The notes beneath the pieces are model-generated. The model ran no database searches and was not told the DNA's origin. It worked only from the letters and a program-made list of their open reading frames with translations. 64,000 bases of DNA from Candidatus Intricatilinea gracilis. Lineage in GTDB: Bacteria; Pseudomonadota; Gammaproteobacteria; Burkholderiales; Burkholderiaceae_C. Below are positions 1-8,265 of this stretch, piece after piece. The first letter of the stretch is position 1. The number at the start of each line of letters is the position of its first letter. The translations under genes were made by a program, and so were the position numbers. The stretch spans positions 62,001-126,000 of the forward strand of contig JADJDQ010000002.1 of the NCBI GenBank assembly GCA_016702605.1, in the 5' to 3' direction.

Positions 1-195
1 GCCCGGCGCATGCAGACACGGTTCAAGAACGCCCAGGGCAAGAACGAGCTCGTGCATACGCTCAACGGCTCGGGCCTGGCCGTGGGCCGTGCCCTGGTGG
101 CCGTGCTCGAGAACCATCAGAACGCCGACGGCAGCATCAACATCCCCGCCGCGCTGCGCCCTTACCTCAACGGCCGCACGGTGCTGAGCGCCTGA
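1..195 (+). CDS. serS: Seryl-tRNA synthetase, C-terminal end (partial)
   Basis: This is the last 64 codons of a gene that begins outside the window. The residues ELVHTLNGSGLAVGR and VAVLENHQNADG are the class II synthetase motif 3 and the tail typical of bacterial SerS, which charges tRNA-Ser with serine. The motif 3 arginine lies in GLAVGR. The open frame runs from base 1 to a TGA after LSA. A tRNA-Ser gene follows 84 bases downstream, so the enzyme and one of its substrates are neighbours. Identity is secure because the motif is very conserved; nothing can be said of the N-terminus. Confidence 0.93.
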   Translation, partial: ARRMQTRFKNAQGKNELVHTLNGSGLAVGRALVAVLENHQNADGSINIPAALRPYLNGRTVLSA

Positions 196-242
196 ACTCC
201 ATCACACGACACGCGGGGCTGGAAAACGGCCCATCCTGTGGC

Positions 243-248
243 TATACT
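243..248 (+). promoter_or_regulatory. Possible -10 element of tRNA-Ser promoter
   Basis: TATACT lies 32 bases before the tRNA. No strong -35 is visible at the right distance (CTGGAA is the nearest). Confidence 0.3.
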
Positions 249-279
249 GCGCGGCTCGCGATCACGCACGAATACCCCA

Positions 280-370
280 GGAAAGGTGGCAGAGTGGTCG
301 AATGCGCCGGACTCGAAATCCGGTGTACTGTTCCGCAGTACCGAGGGTTCGAATCCCTCCCTTTCCTCCA
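280..370 (+). tRNA. tRNA-Ser (anticodon CGA)
   Basis: The acceptor arms GGAAAGG and CCTTTCC pair, and CCA is encoded at 368-370. The anticodon stem CCGGA/TCCGG encloses the loop CTCGAAA, with CGA at 314-316. A long variable arm (class II tRNA) and the T arm GGTTCGAATCC are present. It reads UCG serine codons, which are frequent in this high-GC genome. Confidence 0.96.
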
Positions 371-377
371 GGATCAA

Positions 378-408
378 GCCCCAGGCATTCAGTTGCCTGG
401 GGCTTTTT
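378..408 (+). terminator. Rho-independent terminator after tRNA-Ser
   Basis: The perfect stem GCCCCAGGCA/TGCCTGGGGC with a 6-base loop is followed by five T residues. Confidence 0.9.
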
Positions 409-742
409 GTCTTGTGGCGCAGCATTGGCACAACGCGGCGCGGCCTGTTCGTATGCAGTTGTATGTGTCGAACCGAACCGCTGCCTGCCGGCTGCAACGA
501 CGTGTTGCAGTGCCGCAGCCAGGCGGGTCCAGACTGACGACCTGCGCGGCTGCCACCACCTCCACGGCCACCTCGAGTCCGTGAACTTGTGCCGGGCGCG
601 ACTTGGGCACGTCACCACTTTGGCAGATTGCACATGCTCAAAGGCCGTGCATCCTGCCGGATAGTGTGGCCGGCGCACGGCGCGGCCTCGGTCGATGAAG
701 CCGCTGCTGCCGCCGCGGGACCAAGCAGTCACAGGGGTTGTC
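409..742. other. Intergenic region with no recognised gene
   Basis: These 334 bases separate the tRNA terminator from the regulator at 743. The open frames in it are short, Arg/Cys-rich and unsupported. I see no repeat, RNA gene or clear promoter. Confidence 0.5.
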
Positions 743-2161
743 ATGATCGAACCAAGCGAGTTGCCGACATCACCTGCCGCATCGTCACCCGTCGCGGTGA
801 GTGTGTGTGCTTCGGACATGTACGCCTCGGTCGGCTTCGAATTACGCGCCACCCTCAAATCCTGCGGCCTGCAGGGAGCCGACATTCAAGTCGCGCGCCT
901 GGCCTGCCGCCCGGACGCATCCGATCTGCTGATCCAGATCGTTGCGGCGGGGGATGTGCACGACGCCGTGTCGCAACTGGTCGAACTGCGCCGCCATGCG
1001 CCGGGTTGTGCGGCCATCGCCGCTGCGGTCGACCTCGATGGGCCGCAGATCGATCGTTTGCTTGCTGCCGGCGCGCGCGACTTCTTGCGCTCACCCGTCG
1101 ACCCGGGCGAGTTGCGCGTTCGGGTGCTGCGTGCCCTGGGGGCAAGCGGCGCCACCACCCCCGAGCCGGTACGACCCAGCCACCCCATGCTGCGCGACAT
1201 CATCGGCGACAGCCCCGTGTTTGCGCAGCAGGTGGCGCGTGTGCCGCTGCTGGCCAGGTACGACGCCAGCGTGTTGATCCTGGGCGAAACCGGCACGGGC
1301 AAGGAGGTCTGCGCCCGCGCCATCCACTACCTGTCGGCGCGCGCCGGGCGGCCCTGGGTGGCGGTGAACTGCGGCGCCATCCCGACCGAACTGGTCGAGG
1401 CCGAACTGTTCGGCCACGTCAAGGGCGCCTTCACGCATGCCCACACCGCCCGTGCCGGCCTCGTGCGCGAAGCCGAAGGCGGCACCCTGTTCCTCGACGA
1501 GATCGACGCCCTGCCCTACGGCGCACAGGCCAAGCTGCTGCGCTTTTTGCAAGACAAGGAGTACCGGCCGGTCGGCTCCAACCAGGTCATGCATGCCGAC
1601 GTGCGTGTCATCGCCGCCACCAATCGCAACCCCAGCCTGCTCACGGCACGCGGCGTGTTCCGGCAAGACCTGCTGTTCAGGCTCAACGTGCTGACGCTGC
1701 ACCTGCCGCTGCTGCGCGACCGCCGATCCGACATCCCGAGCCTGGCCCTGCACTTCCTGCGCGGCGCCGCCAAGCAGTGGCAGAAGGCCGCGCCCGCGCT
1801 GTCACCCGCCGCCCTCAAGCGCCTGGTCGCACACGACTGGCCCGGCAACGTGCGCGAACTAAAGAACGTGATGGAACGCGCCGTGCTCATGTCGTCCACC
1901 GACATGCTGGCCGCCCACGACATCGACCTCGATGGCTCGACCCAGGCCAACGAGCCGATGCCCGACGGCGACGACAGCTTCCGCGCCGCCAAGGCCCGCG
2001 TCGTCGAGAACTTCGAACGCGCCTACATCGAACATCTGCTCACCTCCAACGCCGGCAACGTGACCCACGCGGCGCGGGCGGCGAAGAAGAATCGGCGGGC
2101 GTTTTTTGAGTTGATGCGCAAGTACCGGATCGAGCCGGACCTATTCCGAGCAGGTTCGTAG
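743..2161 (+). CDS. Sigma-54 dependent transcriptional activator with GAFTHA loop
   Basis: This 472-residue protein has the three parts of an NtrC-class activator. Residues 1-120 resemble a degenerate receiver domain: the final GARDFLRSP stretch keeps the fold signature but has Ser where receivers have the conserved Lys. The AAA+ domain has Walker A GETGTGKE (181-188) and Walker B LFLDEID (249-255). The sigma-54 contact loop reads GAFTHA (228-233) instead of GAFTGA. The C-terminus (about 430-472) is a Fis-type helix-turn-helix. ATG 743 is preferred over 695 because AGGGG stands just upstream. The gene converges on the end of the eCIS operon, so it may control that operon, but this is inference. 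It could also act on an unrelated target. Confidence 0.88.
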   Translation: MIEPSELPTSPAASSPVAVSVCASDMYASVGFELRATLKSCGLQGADIQVARLACRPDASDLLIQIVAAGDVHDAVSQLVELRRHAPGCAAIAAAVDLDGPQIDRLLAAGARDFLRSPVDPGELRVRVLRALGASGATTPEPVRPSHPMLRDIIGDSPVFAQQVARVPLLARYDASVLILGETGTGKEVCARAIHYLSARAGRPWVAVNCGAIPTELVEAELFGHVKGAFTHAHTARAGLVREAEGGTLFLDEIDALPYGAQAKLLRFLQDKEYRPVGSNQVMHADVRVIAATNRNPSLLTARGVFRQDLLFRLNVLTLHLPLLRDRRSDIPSLALHFLRGAAKQWQKAAPALSPAALKRLVAHDWPGNVRELKNVMERAVLMSSTDMLAAHDIDLDGSTQANEPMPDGDDSFRAAKARVVENFERAYIEHLLTSNAGNVTHAARAAKKNRRAFFELMRKYRIEPDLFRAGS

Positions 2162-2373
2162 CTGCCACGCGATTCGAGACGCTGCTCGGAGCGGATGCGA
2201 AAGTGATCCCGCGAGCGTCGAAGTTCCACGACGACCGTCATGGCGCAGATCGGGCTCTGTGCTGGCAGGAGGTTGGGCCTGCTCATGTGACGCAGGAACA
2301 CAGCACTTCGAAGATCCCGCTGGCTGGTCACCACCTGTGGGCGATGGTGTGCCCGACGTCATACGTGCTGTGT

Positions 2374-2907
2374 TCATGACGCGGCCGCCGAGATTGACGC
2401 CACCGCTGCGTCGGTCAGTGGCTTGATCTGGGGCCGGCGCTGGCCAAGTTCAACAAGGGGGACCTCGAGCTCCCTCCAGCAGGCGTGACTCAAGCCATGT
2501 ACCAAGGCGTCAACGAACTCGAAACGCTCGGAGTCGAGCAAGCCATTCAGCACAGTTAGCGTCGAAGCCTGGAATGGGCCTTCGGCAAAAGCTGCCAGAC
2601 GGGCGATCCATGGCACAAGTTGATTCGGTTCGCTCACGGCGGCAATCTCGTTCAACACGTCAACGTCGTCGAACAGGTCCAGCACCTGGGTCAGGTCGGC
2701 CAACAGCAGCGACGCGTCTGCTCCATCGATCAGGAGCGCAGTGAATTGCGCGTCGATGCGACGCACCGTCAAAGTTGCGTCCAGCATGTCGACACGCCAG
2801 GTTGCGTCGCCGCCGCGCACCGAGTTGATGCGGATCCAGCTCATCTGCTGAGCGAATTCGACTACGTCCTCGACCGTCGATTCAAGCAATGCAACCTGAG
2901 TGCTCAT
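2374..2907 (-). CDS. Hypothetical 177-aa protein, last gene of the eCIS operon
   Basis: I do not recognise the family. It is a small acidic protein with no signal peptide or membrane segment; the middle is leucine- and aspartate-rich (LLADLTQVLDLFDDVDVL). It starts 15 bases after the stop of the large cargo/tape-measure gene, so the two are almost certainly co-transcribed. Its base composition, like the 3' end of the gene before it, is visibly less GC-rich than the structural genes. Position and size would suit an immunity protein, chaperone or adaptor for the C-terminal domain of the preceding protein. There is no sequence motif that proves any of these. Confidence 0.65.
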   Translation of the reverse strand: MSTQVALLESTVEDVVEFAQQMSWIRINSVRGGDATWRVDMLDATLTVRRIDAQFTALLIDGADASLLLADLTQVLDLFDDVDVLNEIAAVSEPNQLVPWIARLAAFAEGPFQASTLTVLNGLLDSERFEFVDALVHGLSHACWRELEVPLVELGQRRPQIKPLTDAAVASISAAAS

Positions 2908-2922
2908 GGAGTGCCGTGTACG

Positions 2923-5100
2923 TCATGCATCGTGCTGCCCGAGGGCGAGGTTTTGTTCGGTGATCCGTTTGATGGCCACCTTCACATCGGTGCGAACTGA
3001 TTCAGTCAGGCCATGCTCGTCCTTGAACATCATGTTCTCCGCACCGTAGCGCGCCTCCATCACGCTGGCTATGAACTGGATCTGCTGGTCAATCATCATC
3101 TTCAACTTGGGTGCCTTGGTCTTGATGTCACCGCCACCTTCATGGGCCATCGTGCGGCGCTCAAGGCTACGTGACGTGCCCACTGCGCCCTGCGGGGTCA
3201 TCGGGTCGCCCTCAATACCTTGCTTGTGCGGAATCATGCCCTGTCCCACCAGCTGCGCCTGCTCCATGGTCACCACGGCCGCCTGTCCGCTGCGGCTCAT
3301 CTCAACAACCTTGAGCAAGGCCTGCTGAGCTGCGAAGTCACGCGCCGCCGGCGCACGGTGCGGGCCGGCGCCTCCAAGCATGGTCACGTTGGCGAGCGCC
3401 TGCATGGCCGCGACCGATCGCTGGTCTTGCTGAGCGGCTGCCTCGAATAGCGCCGGGTGATCAGCGTACCTGCCTCCTTCGCGCACGTGTTGCATGCCCG
3501 GACCGAGCGGCTGCCCGTGCTGCGCCGCAGTCCGTGGGTGGCGGTCGACTGCGGCGCGTCCTCCGCCCGGGAATTGCACGTGCGTTGCGCCGCGCATGCG
3601 CTTTTCGGAGAGCACCTGGGACAACGCCAAAGCGTCCGCAGACGAACCAACGTGCAACGGCTCCTTCAATGTTCCCGCGCCATTGGCTATCGCCTTCTGG
3701 TGCTTCAGCAGCGACTCTTGAACGTCCGGCCGCGCGAAGATCTCCTTGGCGATGTCGTAGATGAGCTTGCGCAGTTCGCCGCCATGTTTGCGCACGAACG
3801 CGATCACGTTGTCAGCCGGGTTGACTTGCGCAATGACCTGCACGCTGCCGCCTGAGTTCTGCAACGCGAGTTTTGTCAACCGATGCTGAACCTTCCAGAT
3901 GAGCAACCGAGCACGCACGAGCAGGCCACTGACCTTGCCCTTGGCCACCATCTGCTGCAGCTTCGGCCGCAGTGCATCCACTGCCTTGCGTAGCCGAGCT
4001 GCCTTGTCGTCCTTCTTGTCCTTCTTCTCTACGTTGTGGTTCTTCTTCTTCGCGGCAGCAGCCCCCTTCGCCTTCTTCTTCGCCCGCCAATCCCCGATCT
4101 TCTTCGCGCCCTTCCTGAACACCCCACCAATCTTGCCGGCCACTTTCTTCAGCGCCCCGCCGACCTTCTTCATGGCGGTCTTCACCTTGGCCATGATCTT
4201 GGCGGCGATGGCCTTGACCTTGGCGCCAACCTTGCTGGCCGGGCCGCGCAGCTTCTTGAGCAGCCAGTTGGCGACGAAGTCGATCACGACGACGGCGCCT
4301 GCGGCGAGTAATTCGGCGAACTGCGGGCCGGCGCCGCCGGACTTGATGGCCTTGAGGAACGCGACGAACTTGCCCAGTGCGGCGATCAGGCGATGCACCG
4401 TGCCCCAGGCGGCCTGCAGGCCTTCGATGATGACCAGCACCGCGCCGGCGGCGGGCACGATCATGGCCACCACCTTCTCGATCAGCAGTTGGATCAGCGC
4501 CGCCGGGATGGCCGCCTTGAGTGCCTCGAAGGCCATCTGGCCCACGTCCTTGACGGCGATGCCGCCTTTCTTCAGCACGTTCCAGACGGTGGTGCCGACG
4601 CCCAGCATCTCTTCGAGCTTGCTGTCGAACCAGCCCTTGATGGCCGACTTGAACGACTTCCACAGGTGGTTCTTCACTCCGTCCATCACGGCGGCGCCGA
4701 GGTTCGATATCCAGCCGCCCGGGTTGGACGCAATGTCCTTGATCAACACGAAAAACGTGCCGAGCATCTCTGCCGCCGCCTTGGCGAACTTGATGGCACC
4801 GTCGACCACGGCCTTGGCCGCGTCGAGCACCATGAACATCGCCTTCTTGTAGGCGTCGAGCAGGAACTCGAAGGCCTTGCCCAGGGCGTCGAGCAACTTG
4901 GTGACACCTTTCTTCAAGGCGTCGGCCAGGCGGTTGACGGCGTTCTGTGCGGCCTTCACCTTCGATTCGATGTAGCTGCGGAAACGCTTCTTCAGCCCCG
5001 GGAAGGCGGCCAGCAGCACGTCACCCAGCGCGATAAGCGCCGCCCCCACTGCCTTGATGATCGAGACGATGGCCTTGCGCGCCGCCTCGATCACCGCCAC
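2923..5100 (-). CDS. 3' part of large eCIS tape-measure/cargo protein (after frameshift)
   Basis: This frame starts with GTG at 5100 and gives 725 residues, but it is best read as the continuation of the upstream frame, which stops at 5091. Residues 1-330 are amphipathic and hydrophobic Ala/Val/Lys helices with several stretches able to lie in a membrane (IPAALIQLLIEKVVAMIVP, LLAAGAVVVIDFVANWLL). A very Lys-rich stretch follows at about 330-370. A distinct C-terminal region (about 440-725) is His- and Gln-rich and less GC-biased in its DNA. Similar helix modules, as I recall them, occur in large eCIS-linked proteins. The C-terminal domain could be the effector. I recognise no catalytic motif in it. 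Confidence 0.7.
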   Translation of the reverse strand: MAVIEAARKAIVSIIKAVGAALIALGDVLLAAFPGLKKRFRSYIESKVKAAQNAVNRLADALKKGVTKLLDALGKAFEFLLDAYKKAMFMVLDAAKAVVDGAIKFAKAAAEMLGTFFVLIKDIASNPGGWISNLGAAVMDGVKNHLWKSFKSAIKGWFDSKLEEMLGVGTTVWNVLKKGGIAVKDVGQMAFEALKAAIPAALIQLLIEKVVAMIVPAAGAVLVIIEGLQAAWGTVHRLIAALGKFVAFLKAIKSGGAGPQFAELLAAGAVVVIDFVANWLLKKLRGPASKVGAKVKAIAAKIMAKVKTAMKKVGGALKKVAGKIGGVFRKGAKKIGDWRAKKKAKGAAAAKKKNHNVEKKDKKDDKAARLRKAVDALRPKLQQMVAKGKVSGLLVRARLLIWKVQHRLTKLALQNSGGSVQVIAQVNPADNVIAFVRKHGGELRKLIYDIAKEIFARPDVQESLLKHQKAIANGAGTLKEPLHVGSSADALALSQVLSEKRMRGATHVQFPGGGRAAVDRHPRTAAQHGQPLGPGMQHVREGGRYADHPALFEAAAQQDQRSVAAMQALANVTMLGGAGPHRAPAARDFAAQQALLKVVEMSRSGQAAVVTMEQAQLVGQGMIPHKQGIEGDPMTPQGAVGTSRSLERRTMAHEGGGDIKTKAPKLKMMIDQQIQFIASVMEARYGAENMMFKDEHGLTESVRTDVKVAIKRITEQNLALGQHDA

Positions 5101-8030
5101 CGCCAGCTTTTGGCCTTGTCGATGACGGCGCGCACCAGCTTCTTGGCCGCGTCGAAGATCGCCGTGATGCCGTTCTTGAGGGCGTTGAAGAACGACGACA
5201 CCTTGCTCGACAACCAGCCGAACACGCCGCCGGACTCCTTCTTCGCCTCGGCCTTCTTGGCCGCGGCGTCGCGTTCGGCGCGGGCCTTTTCGTCCGAGGC
5301 CTGGCGCTCGCCGTCCGCAATGTGGCGCTCGGCTTCAGTGTCGGCGCGGCTCTGCTCCTGGCCGACCTTCTCGCTGCCCTTGGCGACTTCCTTGCCGGCC
5401 TTGCCACTGGTGTCGGTGAGCACCTTGCGTTGTTCGGCACTCCAGTCGCCGCGCGCCTTGGCCACCTCGCCGCGAGCGCCAGCTTTCTCGGCGTCCTGCT
5501 CGGCCTGGTTGTCCTGCTTCAGCGCGGCCAGCTGTTCGGCGCTTCGGCCTTTCTCGTCGCTCACCCTGGCCTGGTGTTCACCTTTCTTCGCCGCCATGTC
5601 GGCGCGCGCCTTGGCCAGGGCGGTGCGCACCTCGGGGCCTTTCTTCTCGTTGGCGACGATGGCCAGGGCTTCGTCCGACGCGCCCGCGGCGGCGGCGCCC
5701 GAGGCACCAGCACCCGCACCAGCCGCACCACCGGCGGACACCTCCGGGCCCTTGATGACCTCGCGCGGCCGCGTCACCCGGATGGTGTTTTCGCCTGCCG
5801 GCGCCGCGGCGTCCATCGCGCCCTGGGCGCGCTGCGCCGCCGCACAGCGGTCGAGTTCGGCCTTTTGTTGTGCGGCGGTGGCCGGGTCGGCGTCACCACT
5901 CAGCTGCACCTGGGGCGGTGCGCCGGCCGGTACCTCCAGCCCCGGATCCTGCGTGGGCAGATCGTCGACGGCACCCTGCACGCGACCGGCGCTCTCGGCG
6001 TCGACCTTGCCACCTTCACCGGCGCTTACCGACGGCGTCGCGATCTGTTCGGTCGGCGCCGGGCCGGCGGCGGGCAACGGTGCGGGTTCTGGCGTGGCTT
6101 CGGAACCACCGCCGTCCACCGCCGCCGGGCGATCGCCGCCTGCCACACCGGCTTCGGTACCTGTCCCGGCACCGGCGCCTGCACCGTCACCCATCGCGGG
6201 CGCCGCGTTGTCGCCCGACCCATCACCCCCTACCTCGGCCTGAGGCATCTGCTGCTGCAAGGCGCCGGCTTCTTCACCCGCGGTGCGGCCGATGGCGCTG
6301 CCCACTCCACCCAGCGCCGCACCCGCCTGCACCGGGCCGAGTGATGCCGCCGCTCCCAGCCCGGCGGCGGGATCCTGCCCGGCGGTGTCGGGCGCCGGCG
6401 CCTGCTCGGCCACCGCGGCCGCAGCACCTCCGCCGGCACCGCCGCCACCCGCAGCCCCGCCACCGCCGCCTTCGCCGCCGCCACCTCCAACACTCTCGCC
6501 CAAGTCGGCCTGCCCGGCGCCCTTCTCGGCGCCCGACATCTCGGCCTCGGCCGGCGCCGACGCCGCGCCGCTCGATTCACTCTGCTGTTCGGCCTGCTCC
6601 TGCGCATGCTCGTCGCTGCCGGCCTCGGCGACACGGCGCTCGTCCTGCTGCTGGTCACGCGCTTCGGATGCGGCCTGTCGACGCTGCTGCGTTTCGGGGT
6701 CGGCGCCCGCGCCAGCTCCGGCGGACATCGCCTGTTGCGCGGCAAGTGGTGACGCGCCGCCACCAGTCTGACCATCTTCCGCACTGACAGCGCCGCCGGC
6801 AGACTCGGCCGCCGCACCAGCCTCGCCGCCACCACTTGGCTCACCGCCACCAGCTTCGGATTCGACCGATGCGCCCGCAGAGCCAGCGGCAGCCTCGGCA
6901 CCGGCACCGGCACCGGCACCGGCACCGGCGTCGGCGTCGGCAGCGCCCGGTGCAGCTGTCGACTCGCCCGAGGGTGACGTCTTTGGATCCGCCTGTGCTT
7001 CCTCGGCCGCGGCCTGCGGGTCGGCCTCGGCCATACGATCTTCAGTCTTGTCCTGCACCGCCTGGGCTGGGCCGGCGGCCTCGTCGCCCCCGGCGCCTGA
7101 CGCCGCTTCGCCGCCCTTGCTGCCGCCGCCTGCGGCGCCCGCGCCCGCGCCCGCGGTCGTGGCGGACGTCGCGCCAGCATCACCACCAGCTCCACCACTA
7201 CCAGCACCGCCACCACCCGAGGCCATGCTCTCACCGGCGGAGGCACCCGAGGCGCCAGCACCTGGTGCGCCAGCCGCCTTGGCCTCGGTCGCGATCGCCG
7301 GGTTCTGCGCCTCACGCGGTGCCTCGGTCTGACCGGCACCAGGCGCTCCCGCTGCAGTTGCGCGACCCTCGCCAGTCGGACCAGCTTGTGCACCAGCAAC
7401 GGCGCCTTCAGGCTGGGCGACCTGCGCTGCCCCTGGCACCGACGACGGCTGGCCGCTCGCCAGGGATTGCTGCTGCAGCGCGCTGCGCGCTGGCGACGCC
7501 TGCTCAGCGGCAGTGCGGGCTGCTGCCGGCTGCAAGCTGGCGGAGGTGTCGGCGCCCAGCTGCACCGGTGTTGCGGTGGCTGGCGTCTGTGCAGTTTCGG
7601 CCGTGGTCTGCTGGCTGATCGCCTGGCCCGCCGCGTTCGCCGTGTCCGCCTGGCCCGACGACGCCGGCGCGCCGGCAACCCGGGCCGCCGGGCTCATCGT
7701 CTGACCCTGCTGAGCTACGGCCTGCACATTCGGCGTCGCCGCCGGCGCCTGTTGGCCGGCGTCAGCCGGCGCGGCGTCTGGTCGTCCACCCGTCGGCCCG
7801 GCGGTGGATCGAAGCGTCGGGGCGACTGGACCACCGGCTGCGGGCGAGGCCGGCTGCACCGACGTCTGGCCGGTCACCGACTGGCTGGTCGCGACCTCGT
7901 GACTGCCGGGGCCGGGCGCCGTGGTCGCCGCGCGGGGTGTCGGGCCCGGACCCGGCTGAGCACCCAGGGTGCCGGATGCCACTTGACCGCCCGTCCTGCC
8001 GCCCCGCTCAGCCTGCAGGTACCGCGGCAA
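5091..8030 (-). CDS. Ala/Gly/Gln-rich part of large eCIS tape-measure/cargo protein
   Basis: The frame from TTG 8030 gives 979 residues. About 700 of them are low-complexity Ala, Gly, Pro, Gln, Glu and Ser, almost certainly disordered. A charged coiled-coil-like region (about 790-930) and a short amphipathic segment (GVFGWLSSKVSSFF) come next. The frame ends abruptly with SWRWR at 5091. The alternative frame continues smoothly (KLAVAVIEAARKAIV), so a base seems to be missing in the A-run at 5108-5111. The frame is also open upstream of TTG 8030 back to a stop near 8145, so the true start is uncertain. Placement directly after the AAA ATPase is where Afp14-like tape-measure genes or cargo genes sit in eCIS loci, and no other tape-measure candidate is in the cluster. 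Confidence 0.75.
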   Translation of the reverse strand: MPRYLQAERGGRTGGQVASGTLGAQPGPGPTPRAATTAPGPGSHEVATSQSVTGQTSVQPASPAAGGPVAPTLRSTAGPTGGRPDAAPADAGQQAPAATPNVQAVAQQGQTMSPAARVAGAPASSGQADTANAAGQAISQQTTAETAQTPATATPVQLGADTSASLQPAAARTAAEQASPARSALQQQSLASGQPSSVPGAAQVAQPEGAVAGAQAGPTGEGRATAAGAPGAGQTEAPREAQNPAIATEAKAAGAPGAGASGASAGESMASGGGGAGSGGAGGDAGATSATTAGAGAGAAGGGSKGGEAASGAGGDEAAGPAQAVQDKTEDRMAEADPQAAAEEAQADPKTSPSGESTAAPGAADADAGAGAGAGAGAEAAAGSAGASVESEAGGGEPSGGGEAGAAAESAGGAVSAEDGQTGGGASPLAAQQAMSAGAGAGADPETQQRRQAASEARDQQQDERRVAEAGSDEHAQEQAEQQSESSGAASAPAEAEMSGAEKGAGQADLGESVGGGGGEGGGGGAAGGGGAGGGAAAAVAEQAPAPDTAGQDPAAGLGAAASLGPVQAGAALGGVGSAIGRTAGEEAGALQQQMPQAEVGGDGSGDNAAPAMGDGAGAGAGTGTEAGVAGGDRPAAVDGGGSEATPEPAPLPAAGPAPTEQIATPSVSAGEGGKVDAESAGRVQGAVDDLPTQDPGLEVPAGAPPQVQLSGDADPATAAQQKAELDRCAAAQRAQGAMDAAAPAGENTIRVTRPREVIKGPEVSAGGAAGAGAGASGAAAAGASDEALAIVANEKKGPEVRTALAKARADMAAKKGEHQARVSDEKGRSAEQLAALKQDNQAEQDAEKAGARGEVAKARGDWSAEQRKVLTDTSGKAGKEVAKGSEKVGQEQSRADTEAERHIADGERQASDEKARAERDAAAKKAEAKKESGGVFGWLSSKVSSFFNALKNGITAIFDAAKKLVRAVIDKAKSWRWR

Positions 8031-8094
8031 GGCGCTGGGCCGGGCTGCCTGCCCGGGTGGATCGAGGCGCGCCTGATGGGCTGTGGTGTGGTCA

Positions 8095-8250
8095 TCACCC
8101 CTGGCATCGGCCTGCGGGAGACACGGCGCTGGCCGCCGGGCGGTTCAGCTGTGGTGCGGGCTGGTGTTCGGGTGTTGCCTGATCAGCGCCAGGTCCGGGC
8201 GGCAGGCGCCTGCGGGCGTCGGTGCTGGTCGGGCGGATCGCGTCGAACAC
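8095..8250 (-). CDS. Probable displaced N-terminus of the large tape-measure/cargo protein
   Basis: A GTG at 8250, 15 bases after the ATPase stop, opens a 51-codon frame (start MFDAIRPTSTDARR) with strong G/C at third positions for its first 40 codons. It stops at 8095. The frame used by the next coding part takes over around 8115-8145 and reads PCLPQADARGDDHTT onward. The simplest reading is that these 51 codons are the 5' end of the same gene, separated by a one-base indel. An independent short gene is possible but less likely. Confidence 0.45.
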   Translation of the reverse strand: MFDAIRPTSTDARRRLPPGPGADQATPEHQPAPQLNRPAASAVSPAGRCQG

Positions 8251-8265
8251 GGCAGGCTCGCGGGC

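Noticed and set aside
280..370. tRNA-Ser as an integration site for the eCIS region
   Set aside because: No repeat of the tRNA 3' end was found by eye at the far side and no integrase gene is present.
589..2109. 506-aa Arg-rich frame over the sigma-54 activator
   Set aside because: It is an out-of-frame shadow; the activator frame contains all AAA+ motifs.
2141..2377. 78-aa frame overlapping the stop of the 177-aa gene by ATGA
   Set aside because: Codon and residue composition are not coding-like and it runs into the convergent regulator.
5091..5111. Programmed -1 frameshifting
   Set aside because: The GCC AAA AGC context does not allow good re-pairing of both tRNAs and no downstream stimulator was evident; a missing base is simpler.
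5091..8250. DUF4157 leader domain often found on eCIS cargo
   Set aside because: No HExxH motif or related sequence is present at the N-terminus of the large protein.
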